A stretch of 44,284 nucleotides of DNA, taken from the NCBI GenBank assembly GCA_903870245.1, contig CAIQCB010000044.1, forward strand, positions 1 through 44,284. The letters run 5' to 3'. Source of the stretch: an uncultured Methylocystaceae bacterium. Its GTDB lineage: Bacteria; Pseudomonadota; Alphaproteobacteria; Rhizobiales; Beijerinckiaceae. Both the position numbers and the translations under genes were made by a program. Positions within the stretch are counted from its first letter, which is position 1. Every line of letters begins with the position of its first letter. The notes under the pieces were generated by a model. That model did no database searches. It was not told where the DNA came from and saw only the letters and a list, made by a program, of their open reading frames with translations. Shown here piece after piece: positions 32,173 through 39,898 of this stretch.

Positions 32173-32946
32173 ATGAAGATAGAAGATGAAATGGATCCCG
32201 CCGGAACTCTCGGGCCGGTCCGCCGGCAGGATGGCTCATACGACCCGGTCGCCGAATCGCGGAAAATATTACGAATGACCCGCGTGGCGACGCTGGCGAC
32301 CCTGACCGACGACGGCGCTCCCTTCGCATCTCTGACGACGGTAGCCACGGCTCCGGACGGAACGCCAATACTCCTCTTGTCGCGCCTTGCCCATCATACG
32401 CGCTTTCTGGAGCGAGACGGTCGCTGCTCGCTTCTCCTCGCCAGCGGCGGCCGAGGCGATCCGCTGGCGCATCCGCGTCTGACGCTCGTCGGAACAGCTT
32501 CGCAAGATAAAGACCCTGCGGCGCGAGCGCGATTCCTGCGGCGCAACCCAAAAGCCGCGCTCTATGTCGATTTTCCGGATTTCTCATTCTGGCGCGTGTC
32601 GCTACATCACATACATCTCAACGGCGGTTTTGCGCGTGCGGCCGATTTTTCCCCGCAAGAGCTTCTTATCGATATGCGCGCTTGCGGGTCTTTGATCGCC
32701 GCCGAAAACGACATACTCGACCATATGAACGCCGATCATGCCGACACGCTGGCTCAATATGCGGCGCATTTTTGCGCCGCCAGGCCAGGCCCCTGGCGCG
32801 CCAGCGGCATCGACCCCGAAGGTCTCGATCTCATTTGTGGCGATCTGTGCGTGCGCGTTCCTTTTCCTCAACCAATCGAAACCGCCGAACAGGCGCACGC
32901 CGTTCTTGTTGAAATGGCCAGACAATCGCGCAGGACGACAACATGA
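32173..32946 (+). CDS. HugZ-like/PNPOx-fold protein with DUF2470 domain
   Basis: 257 aa. The N-terminal split-barrel flavin- or haem-binding fold (about 25-165) begins RVATLATLTDDGAPFASLTTVA, the pattern of pyridoxamine-phosphate-oxidase-like haem-iron-utilisation proteins. The C-terminal DUF2470 domain (about 178-255) begins NDILDHMNADHADTLAQYA, with the H-x-x-x-H-x-x-x pattern typical of HugZ relatives. HugZ binds and degrades haem. Whether this copy does so is not shown, since some relatives have other roles. Its stop overlaps the start of the following cNMP-binding protein by four bases. An ATG at 32191 is an alternative start. Confidence 0.85.
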   Translation: MKIEDEMDPAGTLGPVRRQDGSYDPVAESRKILRMTRVATLATLTDDGAPFASLTTVATAPDGTPILLLSRLAHHTRFLERDGRCSLLLASGGRGDPLAHPRLTLVGTASQDKDPAARARFLRRNPKAALYVDFPDFSFWRVSLHHIHLNGGFARAADFSPQELLIDMRACGSLIAAENDILDHMNADHADTLAQYAAHFCAARPGPWRASGIDPEGLDLICGDLCVRVPFPQPIETAEQAHAVLVEMARQSRRTTT

Positions 32947-33593
32947 CTACCGATAATCTCGGTATGCATCCGTTTTTTATCGAGACAATCGGTTATCTCG
33001 CTTCAGCCGCCAGCGTTCTTGTGTTCTTTTCGAGGACGATGGCCCCCTTGCGCGCCGCAGCTGTGGTGTCAAATGGTCTTTTTACAGCCTATTTTTTACT
33101 GAAGGGCATCTATCCGATGGCCGTTCTGAACTTTCTGCTCATGCCAATAAATATATTCAGACTGAAACAAATTTCTCAGCTTGTGCGCAATATTCGCAAG
33201 GCCGCCGCAGAGGCGACATCGCAGGAATTCGATAGTGAAGCGCTTATGGAGCGGGGCCGACGCGTGGTTTTGCCAGCGCACACCCAACTTTATCGAAAAG
33301 GCGACGTCGCAGATGAGGCATTTTTGCTACTCTCGGGACGGGTCTTATTTGTTGAAAAAGATATTACGATTTTACCGGTGTCAATGTTTGGAGAGATGGG
33401 AATGTTTACTGAAAAAAGTCTGCGAACCATGACAGCAAAAACGGTGAGCCCGGTGGAGCTATTGGTGATCAGATACGAGGAGATTATGGAAATTGCTTCA
33501 TCTGATTCTAAATTCTCATTTTATCTTATGCATTTGATGGTGCGAAGAATGATGCAGAATATCGACGCCACCCACGCAAGTCACAGACATTAG
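32943..33593 (+). CDS. membrane-anchored cyclic-nucleotide-binding-domain protein
   Basis: A 216-aa protein with about three hydrophobic segments at the N-terminus (FFIETIGYLASAASVLVFF, AAAVVSNGLFTAYFLL, PMAVLNFLLMPINIF). A Crp-like cyclic-nucleotide-binding barrel follows from about residue 105 (VVLPAHTQLYRKGDVADEAF; LLSGRVLFVE; FGEMGMFT). The FGEMG sequence stands where cAMP-binding proteins have the phosphate-binding FGE-x(A/L)L(x)RSATV loop. The Arg of that loop is not obvious here (TEKSLRTMTA), so ligand binding is uncertain. No DNA-binding domain is present. It overlaps the HugZ-like gene by four bases. An adenylate cyclase lies about 6 kb away. Confidence 0.82.
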   Translation: MTTDNLGMHPFFIETIGYLASAASVLVFFSRTMAPLRAAAVVSNGLFTAYFLLKGIYPMAVLNFLLMPINIFRLKQISQLVRNIRKAAAEATSQEFDSEALMERGRRVVLPAHTQLYRKGDVADEAFLLLSGRVLFVEKDITILPVSMFGEMGMFTEKSLRTMTAKTVSPVELLVIRYEEIMEIASSDSKFSFYLMHLMVRRMMQNIDATHASHRH

Positions 33594-33718
33594 CGTCTAC
33601 CGGCGTCAGGCCAACCCAAGGGCTCCAGCATTAATTGAGTTTAGTCGTTAAAACTTGAAATAATCGTCGAAAAATAAATCTGGATTATTACCGGCAATCA
33701 TCACAGGAAAGATACAAT

Positions 33719-34360
33719 CTAGCTTTCATGAATCGCGCGGGAGCTTCTGTAAATTCTCTTAGACTCAATCCCCGCATCGGCTCCAAGTTCATAGACAATG
33801 AGATCAGCGGTAGAGATTTCAAGCGAAGCGACTTCATCCGGCGTTAATTTTTCGAGAGCCATGGAGAGCGCCCGAAGCGAATTGCCATGGGCTGCGATAA
33901 TGGTGGATTTGCCCTCAATCACGCCGGGGAGAATGTCCTCGATAAAGAAAGGCGATACTCGCGCTACCGTATCCCTCAAACTTTCTCCTCCAGGCGGCGC
34001 AATGTCGTAGGAGCGGCGCCACAGTCGAATTTGCTCGTCGCCCCAACGTTCTCTGGCTTCCGCCTTGCTCATGCCCGACAACTCTCCATAATCTCTCTCA
34101 TTAAGCGCCGAATTTGCTACAATGGGAATATTGGGGCGATCAAGTTCGTTCAGAATCAAGTCGAGCGTATGACGCGCCCTCACGAGAGCGGAACAGAAGG
34201 CGCGTTCAATATCGAAGCCAAGCATCAAAAGCTTGCGACCTGCATCCTGCGCTTCCTGAACGCCTGCGGCAGTGAGATCAGGATCGCGCCAGCCGGTAAA
34301 ACGCTTTTGTTGATTCCATTCGCTTTCACCGTGTCTGACAAGAGTGAGTATTCTTGACAT
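33719..34360 (-). CDS. gpmA: 2,3-bisphosphoglycerate-dependent phosphoglycerate mutase
   Basis: GpmA interconverts 3- and 2-phosphoglycerate in glycolysis/gluconeogenesis. The 213-aa protein has the phospho-His motif LVRHGESEWNQQKRFTGWRD (about residues 6-25), ALVRARHTLD, ALNERDYGELSGM with the catalytic Glu, and IAAHGNSLRAL with the second catalytic His. The start at 34360 (MSRILTLVRHG) is an ATG; a TTG at 34372 is unlikely. Length and motifs match a full enzyme. It lies at the boundary of the AT-rich part of the window and is alone on its strand apart from a small secreted gene upstream. Confidence 0.94.
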   Translation of the reverse strand: MSRILTLVRHGESEWNQQKRFTGWRDPDLTAAGVQEAQDAGRKLLMLGFDIERAFCSALVRARHTLDLILNELDRPNIPIVANSALNERDYGELSGMSKAEARERWGDEQIRLWRRSYDIAPPGGESLRDTVARVSPFFIEDILPGVIEGKSTIIAAHGNSLRALSMALEKLTPDEVASLEISTADLIVYELGADAGIESKRIYRSSRAIHES

Positions 34361-34423
34361 GGAATGATCCAAGAAGGAAAAAAGATAACCTGGACAGATC
34401 GCTTCATAAACTTGTAAGACGCA

Positions 34424-34834
34424 TTAACTATCGTCACAAGCTTCCCGGGCGCGCATGTCAGCTTGCTGACCTTTATAGTTGATTCGAAGGATTCCCCATT
34501 CGCTTGCGCCTGTCTGGTATCCATCTGATGTTTGCTTCAATACGCCGGAATTAACCTGAAAGAATATTTTAAGATCCGGCCCGGTCCAGGTTTTCGCTTT
34601 TCTGGAAAGCGAAAGAAGCTGGATCGGAATAATTTGTCCGCCGATTTTGACCTTCGTATCGATAAGATAGCGGCCATTCGTTCCAATAATTCCGCAGCCG
34701 GGACCGCCGTCAGTTTCTGTTTCTGTAAGCGGCTGCAGATAAGCAATACTGTTTGGCGGGGTCTGTGCGAACGAAGACAGGCAAAACAGCGCAGAAAACG
34801 CAAGCGTTGTGGAGGATCGAATCATTGGAATCAT
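34424..34834 (-). CDS. hypothetical secreted protein
   Basis: 136 aa with a signal peptide (MIPMIRSSTTLAFSALFCLSSFAQ, cleavage after FAQ). The mature domain contains DGGPGCGIIGTNGRYLIDT, IPIQLLSLSRKAKTW and WGILRINYKGQQADM; a beta-rich fold is likely. Two Cys residues (in GPGCG and REACDDS) could pair. I do not recognise the family. It precedes gpmA on the same strand with a 63-base gap. Two ATG starts (34834 and 34825) are possible; neither has a clear ribosome binding site. A perfect palindrome lies about 110 bases upstream. Confidence 0.6.
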   Translation of the reverse strand: MIPMIRSSTTLAFSALFCLSSFAQTPPNSIAYLQPLTETETDGGPGCGIIGTNGRYLIDTKVKIGGQIIPIQLLSLSRKAKTWTGPDLKIFFQVNSGVLKQTSDGYQTGASEWGILRINYKGQQADMRAREACDDS

Positions 34835-35450
34835 GATTTAAAGTCTTGCTATGATCACAAGCAGAGTATTCTACCTGCGCCGATACCTGGGAATTGGATT
34901 ATCAAGTTTAATCAAATTCCATGAAATATCAAGAGCCGAATATGGTCGCATATGCGACCAATATCCCAAATAAAATGTATTTACCCAATGTTTCAAAGAT
35001 AAGTAGAGGACTTTTGTCCTTGGAAAAATATTCGAGACAAGAATGGCTCGATTGATAAGGGAAGATATGATTCAGGCCCCTAAAATAATTAGTAAATTAT
35101 GATTTCACCCTTTAAAACAGAGGTTGGAAGTAAATTTTCCAACGACAACTCAATCGCATAAAACCCATTACTCAAACGCATGATACTCATGGCAAGTTTG
35201 TATTTTTAAGCTAATAGAGATATAGGTATAGTCGTACGCCATATATTTTTACTGAAAAATTTATCCGTGGAGCGAATAATAAAAGGGCTTCATGCGACAA
35301 ATATGAGCGCGTGCAGGCTGAATTGCGGATCATATCTTTATTCATTTCGCACAATTAGTTATTTGAGAGCTTGTTTTCTATGAAATGATTTTGATTGACG
35401 AAAACGCAAAATAACATAATAACAACCTTAACATACAAGCATCAAGCATT
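34835..35450. other. long AT-rich divergent intergenic region
   Basis: 616 bases between a leftward secreted-protein gene and the rightward porin. No coding region is convincing. It contains an 18-bp perfect palindrome (34943-34960), many short A/T runs and no obvious hairpin terminator. It marks the change from GC-rich core to AT-rich sequence. Confidence 0.45.
34943..34960. promoter_or_regulatory. 18-bp perfect palindrome, candidate operator
   Basis: TGGTCGCATATGCGACCA is its own reverse complement. An uninterrupted 18-bp palindrome in an AT-rich gap is typical of operators for dimeric regulators such as LacI or GntR proteins. It stands 109 bases before the leftward secreted-protein gene and about 490 before the porin gene. 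Confidence 0.45.
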
Positions 35451-36815
35451 ATGCATCTATTTAACCAAAATAAAGGTCTCAATTATCGCTACGCTTTTGC
35501 TATGGCAAGAATAGCACTGCGTAAATTGACGTCATTGACTGTAATTTGTTTTGTGCACTTACCCATCGAAACGCTGATTGCGCAAGAACAGCAAATAGAC
35601 AAATCGATGGGGGAGAGCTTGAGCGATACGCCCGGAGGAGCCAGGGAAATCGCCCGGGGCTACGGCGTTGAGACCCAAATATGGTCAACGCAAATATTCC
35701 AGGCCATTACCTCAGGGGATAAAGGCGGGGTCTCGCGCTATGGTGGCAAGATGGACGGATTTTTAAAACTGCGTCCGGAAAAACTCGGCCTATGGCAAGG
35801 ATTTCAACTCGATGTACAATATGAGCACTATTTCGGTCTCGATGTTAATCGTCTGGATGACGCCCTCCTGCCCGTAAATACAGCACAAGCGTATTTGCGC
35901 GCCGGAGGATATCATTCTGCATTATCCATCACGGGCTCTCAGCAAATAAACAATGAACTTTCCGTAACGGTCGGTAAATTTAACTTGATGACGCTCGCCT
36001 CCAGAACGCCTCTGATTGGAGGAGGAGGCCTCAATACTTTCATGAATCGCGCATTTGCGTTACCATCAACAGGCGTCTCCTACACTTCGGGAGTTGGTGG
36101 AGCAGGAGACAGGGTTGTTTTGTCTTCACCCTATAGCCTGGGGGGGATGATTGAATATTCTAAAGATCAACTGATTGCCGATATATTTCTAACCGATCCG
36201 AGAAGCGCGCAGGACCCGCGAGTGATTCAAAGACCTTTTGAACAAGGCGTTGCGATCGGTGGCGGCATTGGTTTAAAGACCAGTGTAGCTACCCTGAACG
36301 GAACACACATGTTCAGAGCAGCCTATAGTAATGCAACAGGTATAAATCTGGCGAATATATCGGACTTTACCGGTCGATTAAATTCAATCAATAGCGTTGG
36401 CACTAAAAAAGGGTATTGGTTTTCATCATACTTCTTTACGCAAAATCTTTTTCAAAATCTCCAAAATCCTGAGCAAGCATGGGGTATATTTGGCTTATAT
36501 ACACTGTCCGATGGCAATCCGACACCGATCAAATGGAGTATGCTTTTCGGCCTCGCAGGGAACAATCTTTTGGAAAACCGCACAGATGATCGATGGGGGA
36601 TCGGGCTCTATCACTTTGGCGTCAGTCAGCAACTTCTTACAAGCTTGCAGCAATTGAACGATCCTCGAAAAAGCGAGGGGGGTATCGAGGTTTTTTACAA
36701 TCTTTCTCTAAACAAATGGTCATACCTGAGCGCCGATATGCAGGTGATTGATCCATGGAATCCGTCTAAACCATTTGAAAGCCTCATGTCTCTTCGCATG
36801 CAAACGCGATTCTAG
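35451..36815 (+). CDS. OprB-family carbohydrate-selective porin
   Basis: A 454-aa outer-membrane protein. The family lets sugars and polyols cross the outer membrane through a 16-strand barrel. After a signal region (MARIALRKLTSLTVICFVHL...LIAQ, which would favour a start at 35502) the protein has an OprB-like barrel: GWSTQ-type first strand (VETQIWSTQIFQAI), FQLDVQYEHYFG, VGKFN LMTLA with the plug-like loop, AWGIFGLYTLSDGNPTP, and the closing strands WSYLSADMQVIDP and MSLRMQTRF ending in Phe. The region is AT-richer than the core genes. No sugar transporter or regulator lies next to it; the upstream palindrome may be a sugar-regulator operator. Confidence 0.82.
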   Translation: MHLFNQNKGLNYRYAFAMARIALRKLTSLTVICFVHLPIETLIAQEQQIDKSMGESLSDTPGGAREIARGYGVETQIWSTQIFQAITSGDKGGVSRYGGKMDGFLKLRPEKLGLWQGFQLDVQYEHYFGLDVNRLDDALLPVNTAQAYLRAGGYHSALSITGSQQINNELSVTVGKFNLMTLASRTPLIGGGGLNTFMNRAFALPSTGVSYTSGVGGAGDRVVLSSPYSLGGMIEYSKDQLIADIFLTDPRSAQDPRVIQRPFEQGVAIGGGIGLKTSVATLNGTHMFRAAYSNATGINLANISDFTGRLNSINSVGTKKGYWFSSYFFTQNLFQNLQNPEQAWGIFGLYTLSDGNPTPIKWSMLFGLAGNNLLENRTDDRWGIGLYHFGVSQQLLTSLQQLNDPRKSEGGIEVFYNLSLNKWSYLSADMQVIDPWNPSKPFESLMSLRMQTRF

Positions 36816-37074
36816 AGCTAAATGATTCTTCCATTAGAAACTCTATAAATATATTCTTATGGATATGATTTCATTTACCAAAATAAATATTCATGCTTAA
36901 TGCGTAAATTTATGCAATAACCCATCTCCTGAATTAAACGACAGGCGATAACGAGTCACTTGATATTGCAAAACGGCACGAATTTTCATATTCTCAACTT
37001 GCAACAGGACCCTTAAATGACACGAGTGATATTGTGTTAGAAACATATGGCGATCAATGAACGGGGTCAGAACA
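36816..37074. other. short AT-rich gap, no gene seen
   Basis: 259 bases after the porin. A leftward open frame covers it but runs through the neighbouring coding region without a ribosome binding site. Nothing else stands out. Confidence 0.3.
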
Positions 37075-37449
37075 ATGCAGGAAAGCTCTCCTTCAAGATC
37101 TCCAAAATCAGTCTTAAAGGCTTTTATGCGCGCCGAAGTCTTGTTGGTTATCGTCTCTGGTTCTTTTGTAATTTGCTTTTGGATTTGGTTCCTTTTTTTT
37201 CGTACGCCACATACGGATAGTGAACAGGAAATCGTCCAGGGCATGGCTATGTCAGAGATTCTTGCTGCATGTAACGCTGCTTATACAGACAAAACTGTGA
37301 GCGGTTATTTTCGCCGGGAAGATATCAAGGAGAATAAAACGCCGCCGGAGAATAGCGTCGTTTTATATGCATCTGTACTTGAGGTTTCACGAAATAATAT
37401 ATTTTGCCTGTGGGATGGGATCAATCCTGCCCGTGTGACTCGACGCTAA
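37075..37449 (+). CDS. hypothetical single-pass membrane protein
   Basis: 124 aa. One membrane segment (VLLVIVSGSFVICFWIWFLFF, about residues 23-43) follows a basic N-terminus, so the soluble part (about 45-124) lies outside the cytoplasm. That part has two Cys (ILAACNAAY and IFCLWDG), which could form a disulfide, and a segment DIKENKTPPENSVVLYASVLEV. I do not recognise the family. The ATG at 37075 is chosen because GGGGT precedes it at fair spacing; 37057 is the alternative. It is convergent with the DUF2157 gene. Confidence 0.55.
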   Translation: MQESSPSRSPKSVLKAFMRAEVLLVIVSGSFVICFWIWFLFFRTPHTDSEQEIVQGMAMSEILAACNAAYTDKTVSGYFRREDIKENKTPPENSVVLYASVLEVSRNNIFCLWDGINPARVTRR

Positions 37450-37518
37450 GTCTTAAGGCATCAGGGTCCAGAGTCATGAAGGACACCAACACCCAAAACT
37501 GATTTTAAGTGAGATGAC

Positions 37519-38592
37519 TCAGTCTGCTCGCCGAGCATGAACCGGACGCAAACTCAGAAAATATTCCGGGAGAAATTGGCGCATAGCCGAGGCGAGCTGA
37601 GGGCCGTACTTGTTAAACATGAGCCCGAAAACGATCAAGGCTACGCCAATTCCAGACAAGGCGAAGGGAAATAGAATTGAATTTCTGAAAATATCCGCAG
37701 AGAGATATCCAAGATAAAGCGTGACGCCAATAGATCCGAATACGGCGTAGGCGCGACGCATCAGAAAAATCGACATTAATACAAGCCCAATGTTAATCAC
37801 TAAATAGAGAGCGTTCAAGGAACCTGCACCATAATAATGTGTCGTCAACCCACTCCAGAAGGCCATCAGTCCGCTAAGATGAATCCAAAAAGCGAAATCT
37901 CCATTATGCCATTCACGGAGATCGATCAGCCATGCAACACCGATAATGACAAGTCCGATATATAAGCTTACCGTAGATTGTTGCTCCCATGTGAAAATCT
38001 CTCTCTGCATAAGCCAGGGGGTTAGATCCATGGAAACAAACCAGAGGCTGAACGCAACAAGCGCTGTGAGGAATGGGAATGGAAAATAAATCAATGCCGT
38101 AATCGCTGAAACGAGTGTTGCAAATTCCATCGGTAGCCAACTCGACTTTATCCATACATAGAAATCGCGATACAAAAATTGTGAGTCAATTGCCCGGAGT
38201 TCCAAAAGCGATTGCGCCGCATAAACGCCTAGTGGCGTCATTCCGACAGCGCAAGCGACAAACAATCCGCCGGGCGTGTGTAAACCCCTGCGCCAAAGAA
38301 CCGAGCCTATCAACAGAAAGATAATAGCGTAACTGCCTGAGGTCGCCAACAAGGCGCGATTGCCCCAGTTGCTAAAAGCGATGGTAGAGAACATGCCCAT
38401 GGCGGCAAGAACGATGAGAGCGCCAGCATACCAGAGAAGATGGACTAAATCATAACTCGAGCCGATCGTAGTTGACTGAGGTGGCGCTGCACGTGATGTC
38501 AGAAATAACGCGAGTCGCTCATAGGTAGTATCATCGATAACTCCTGAATCGCGTGCGGCGGCGATGTCTTCAATGCGAATAAAATCATTCAT
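37519..38592 (-). CDS. DUF2157 polytopic membrane protein
   Basis: 357 aa. A short soluble N-terminus (MNDFIRIEDIAAARDSGVIDDTTYERLALFL) has the helical shape of the DUF2157 start. About nine or ten membrane segments follow, including LLWYAGALIVLAAMGMFSTI and ALYLVINIGLVLMSIFLMRR. The C-terminal loop ends with FGLMFNKYGPQLASAMRQFLPEY. The family has no known function; it is found widely as predicted inner-membrane proteins. The start at 38592 is preferred to 38634 because MNDFIRIEDI begins the family-like domain. It stands alone in an AT-rich region. Confidence 0.72.
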   Translation of the reverse strand: MNDFIRIEDIAAARDSGVIDDTTYERLALFLTSRAAPPQSTTIGSSYDLVHLLWYAGALIVLAAMGMFSTIAFSNWGNRALLATSGSYAIIFLLIGSVLWRRGLHTPGGLFVACAVGMTPLGVYAAQSLLELRAIDSQFLYRDFYVWIKSSWLPMEFATLVSAITALIYFPFPFLTALVAFSLWFVSMDLTPWLMQREIFTWEQQSTVSLYIGLVIIGVAWLIDLREWHNGDFAFWIHLSGLMAFWSGLTTHYYGAGSLNALYLVINIGLVLMSIFLMRRAYAVFGSIGVTLYLGYLSADIFRNSILFPFALSGIGVALIVFGLMFNKYGPQLASAMRQFLPEYFLSLRPVHARRAD

Positions 38593-38927
38593 ACAGTAGC
38601 CTAACACAACGCCCAGCGAGCGCAATAATTTCAAGATTACATATGCCTAGGGGCTGCTCTAAATATTGAAAAACAATAGCTTACTCTGAAGATACCCAAA
38701 ACAGCTGCAAAAACTTCAATTGGACGACCACCCTATCCATCTCGATATCTTACAAAAAAAGCGAAACACGAATCGAGTTTAATTTATAGAGGAAATACTA
38801 TAACTAAGCGCCTATTATTGACGATTAGTCCCCATATAAATAATAACACAGCGGTTCTCTACTTGATCAAACCTAATTGGACGGATTATTTCACTATTTT
38901 TCCTACTAGAGGTCTTGGAGCGGATTA
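38593..38927. promoter_or_regulatory. AT-rich gap with promoter region of DUF2157
   Basis: 335 bases without an open frame of note. It should contain the leftward DUF2157 promoter and, on the right, the rightward promoter of the 46-residue ORF. I could not point to specific boxes. Confidence 0.3.
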
Positions 38928-39068
38928 TTGAAAAGAAAGTCTGATTCTATTCCCAAGGCTTGGGTCTGGAGCAACTATAAAGGGAAGCTCGAAGAGGGTG
39001 TGAGGCAGGGGCCCCTTGCCAGAATATGGAACCATTACTCTGCAGTAAGTATCCCACGGCAGAGCTAG
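38928..39068 (+). CDS. 46-residue ORF with AWVWSNYKG motif
   Basis: This short frame begins at TTG (38928) with GGAG seven bases upstream. It encodes LKRKSDSIPKAWVWSNYKGK, then LEEGVRQGPLARIWNHYSAV and SIPRQS, and ends at TAG. The core AWVWSNYKG is nearly the same as AWVWTNYRG and AWVWSEYRG in the duplicated tail of the DUF2865 protein 24 kb away, including the preceding Pro. Two Trp-rich halves (AWVWSNYKG and ARIWNHYSA) suggest a small folded or binding peptide. It lies directly beside the left end of the decayed IS200-type element. Expression is unproven. Confidence 0.5.
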   Translation: MKRKSDSIPKAWVWSNYKGKLEEGVRQGPLARIWNHYSAVSIPRQS

Positions 39069-39084
39069 GGGCTTTAGAACATTT

Positions 39085-39694
39085 GCCGCTCATAGCGGCT
39101 GCGGGGTCGCTAACGCAGCCCCGATTTTTAGTTGGCCGCCATTGGGTGACCTCATAGCGTCATCGCCACAGATTAAACTGCTCTAGCCTTGCATCTTCGA
39201 TTTCTTGATTTCGGATATACTCCCGGATCACTTGCTCATCTCTCCCAACGGTCGAGACGAAATATCCACGAGCCTAAAAGTGCTGTCCCACGAAATTGCG
39301 TCGTCGTTCTGCATAAACCCGGGCCAAATGGATCGCACTCTTGCCCTTGATGTAACCCACTACCTGATAAACAGCGTATTTCGCTGGGATCGCGATCATC
39401 ATGTGAACATGATCGGGCATCAAATGTCCCTCCTCGGTACGACTCTCCTTCTGCGCGGCCAGCTTCCTGAAAACCTCACCGAGGTGACGCCGCATATCTC
39501 CATACAGAGCTTTCCTGGGACATTTCGGAATAAACACAATGTGATATTTGCAGTCTCACTGTTGGTGACTTAAGCTATCATACTTGTCAATCGTCGATTT
39601 TCCTCATTGTGTGCGTGGTGGCTCACAAGAGGAATTCTCGACGGTGGACTGCTCGAAACGTCAAACAACTCCTGCCACCCCGGCATAGCCGGGG
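39085..39694 (-). mobile_element. decayed IS200/IS605-type insertion sequence
   Basis: The element has a tnpA pseudogene (39160-39591) flanked by the small palindromes typical of this family: GCCGCT-CAT-AGCGGC (39085-39099) and GGCTGCG...CGCAGCC (39097-39120) on the left, and CCCCGGC-ATA-GCCGGGG (39678-39694) on the right. Such single-strand hairpins are recognised by TnpA. Exact ends and target site are not determined. No tnpB or omega-RNA gene is seen. Confidence 0.65.
39160..39591 (-). pseudogene. tnpA: IS200/IS605 TnpA transposase, two nonsense codons
   Basis: TnpA is the single-strand HUH transposase of IS200/IS605 elements. The intact part (39274-39537) reads VFIPKCPRKALYGDMRRHLG and includes the His-x-His site GHLMPDHVHMMI. 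It is broken twice in frame. A TGA stands before DCKYHIVF, at a position where relatives have Trp, and a TAG stands after FVGQHF, where relatives continue with Trp (HFWARGY). After the TAG the frame goes on with ARGYFVSTVGRDEQVIREYI, which contains the catalytic Tyr region, to a TGA at 39160. The first stop also leaves the N-terminus without a start. The gene is therefore inactive; either change alone would remove function. Confidence 0.85.
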
Positions 39695-39898
39695 GAATTT
39701 CTTTCCGGTTTAATTTAATCATATGAATAATGGGAGCGCAGCTAATTCAATAGGCAAGGATATATCAGCAACTACTCATTTACGACTAGAGTATAACTGT
39801 CTCAGTAGAGCAGATGAGTCTTTGCTATCCTTGTTTCATACCAGTAAATCACTTTAGAATAATAATACAGGTTGTTCAGGTAGCGAAGGAGCGCCCGT
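39695..39898. promoter_or_regulatory. upstream region of the adenylate cyclase gene
   Basis: 204 AT-rich bases between the insertion remnant and the cyclase gene. GAAGGAGC at 39882-39890 is the cyclase ribosome binding site. No operator is evident. Confidence 0.35.

Noticed and set aside
3085-39276. In-frame TGA/TAG codons at expected Trp positions suggesting stop-codon recoding
   Set aside because: TGA is used as the normal stop for many clear genes here (for example hypE, hypB, moeB-like, ridA), and both TGA and TAG occur within the pseudogenes. Independent nonsense mutations explain the cases.
39205-39573. Plus-strand 122-codon frame across the IS200-type element
   Set aside because: The minus strand carries the TnpA motifs; the plus-strand frame is a shadow.
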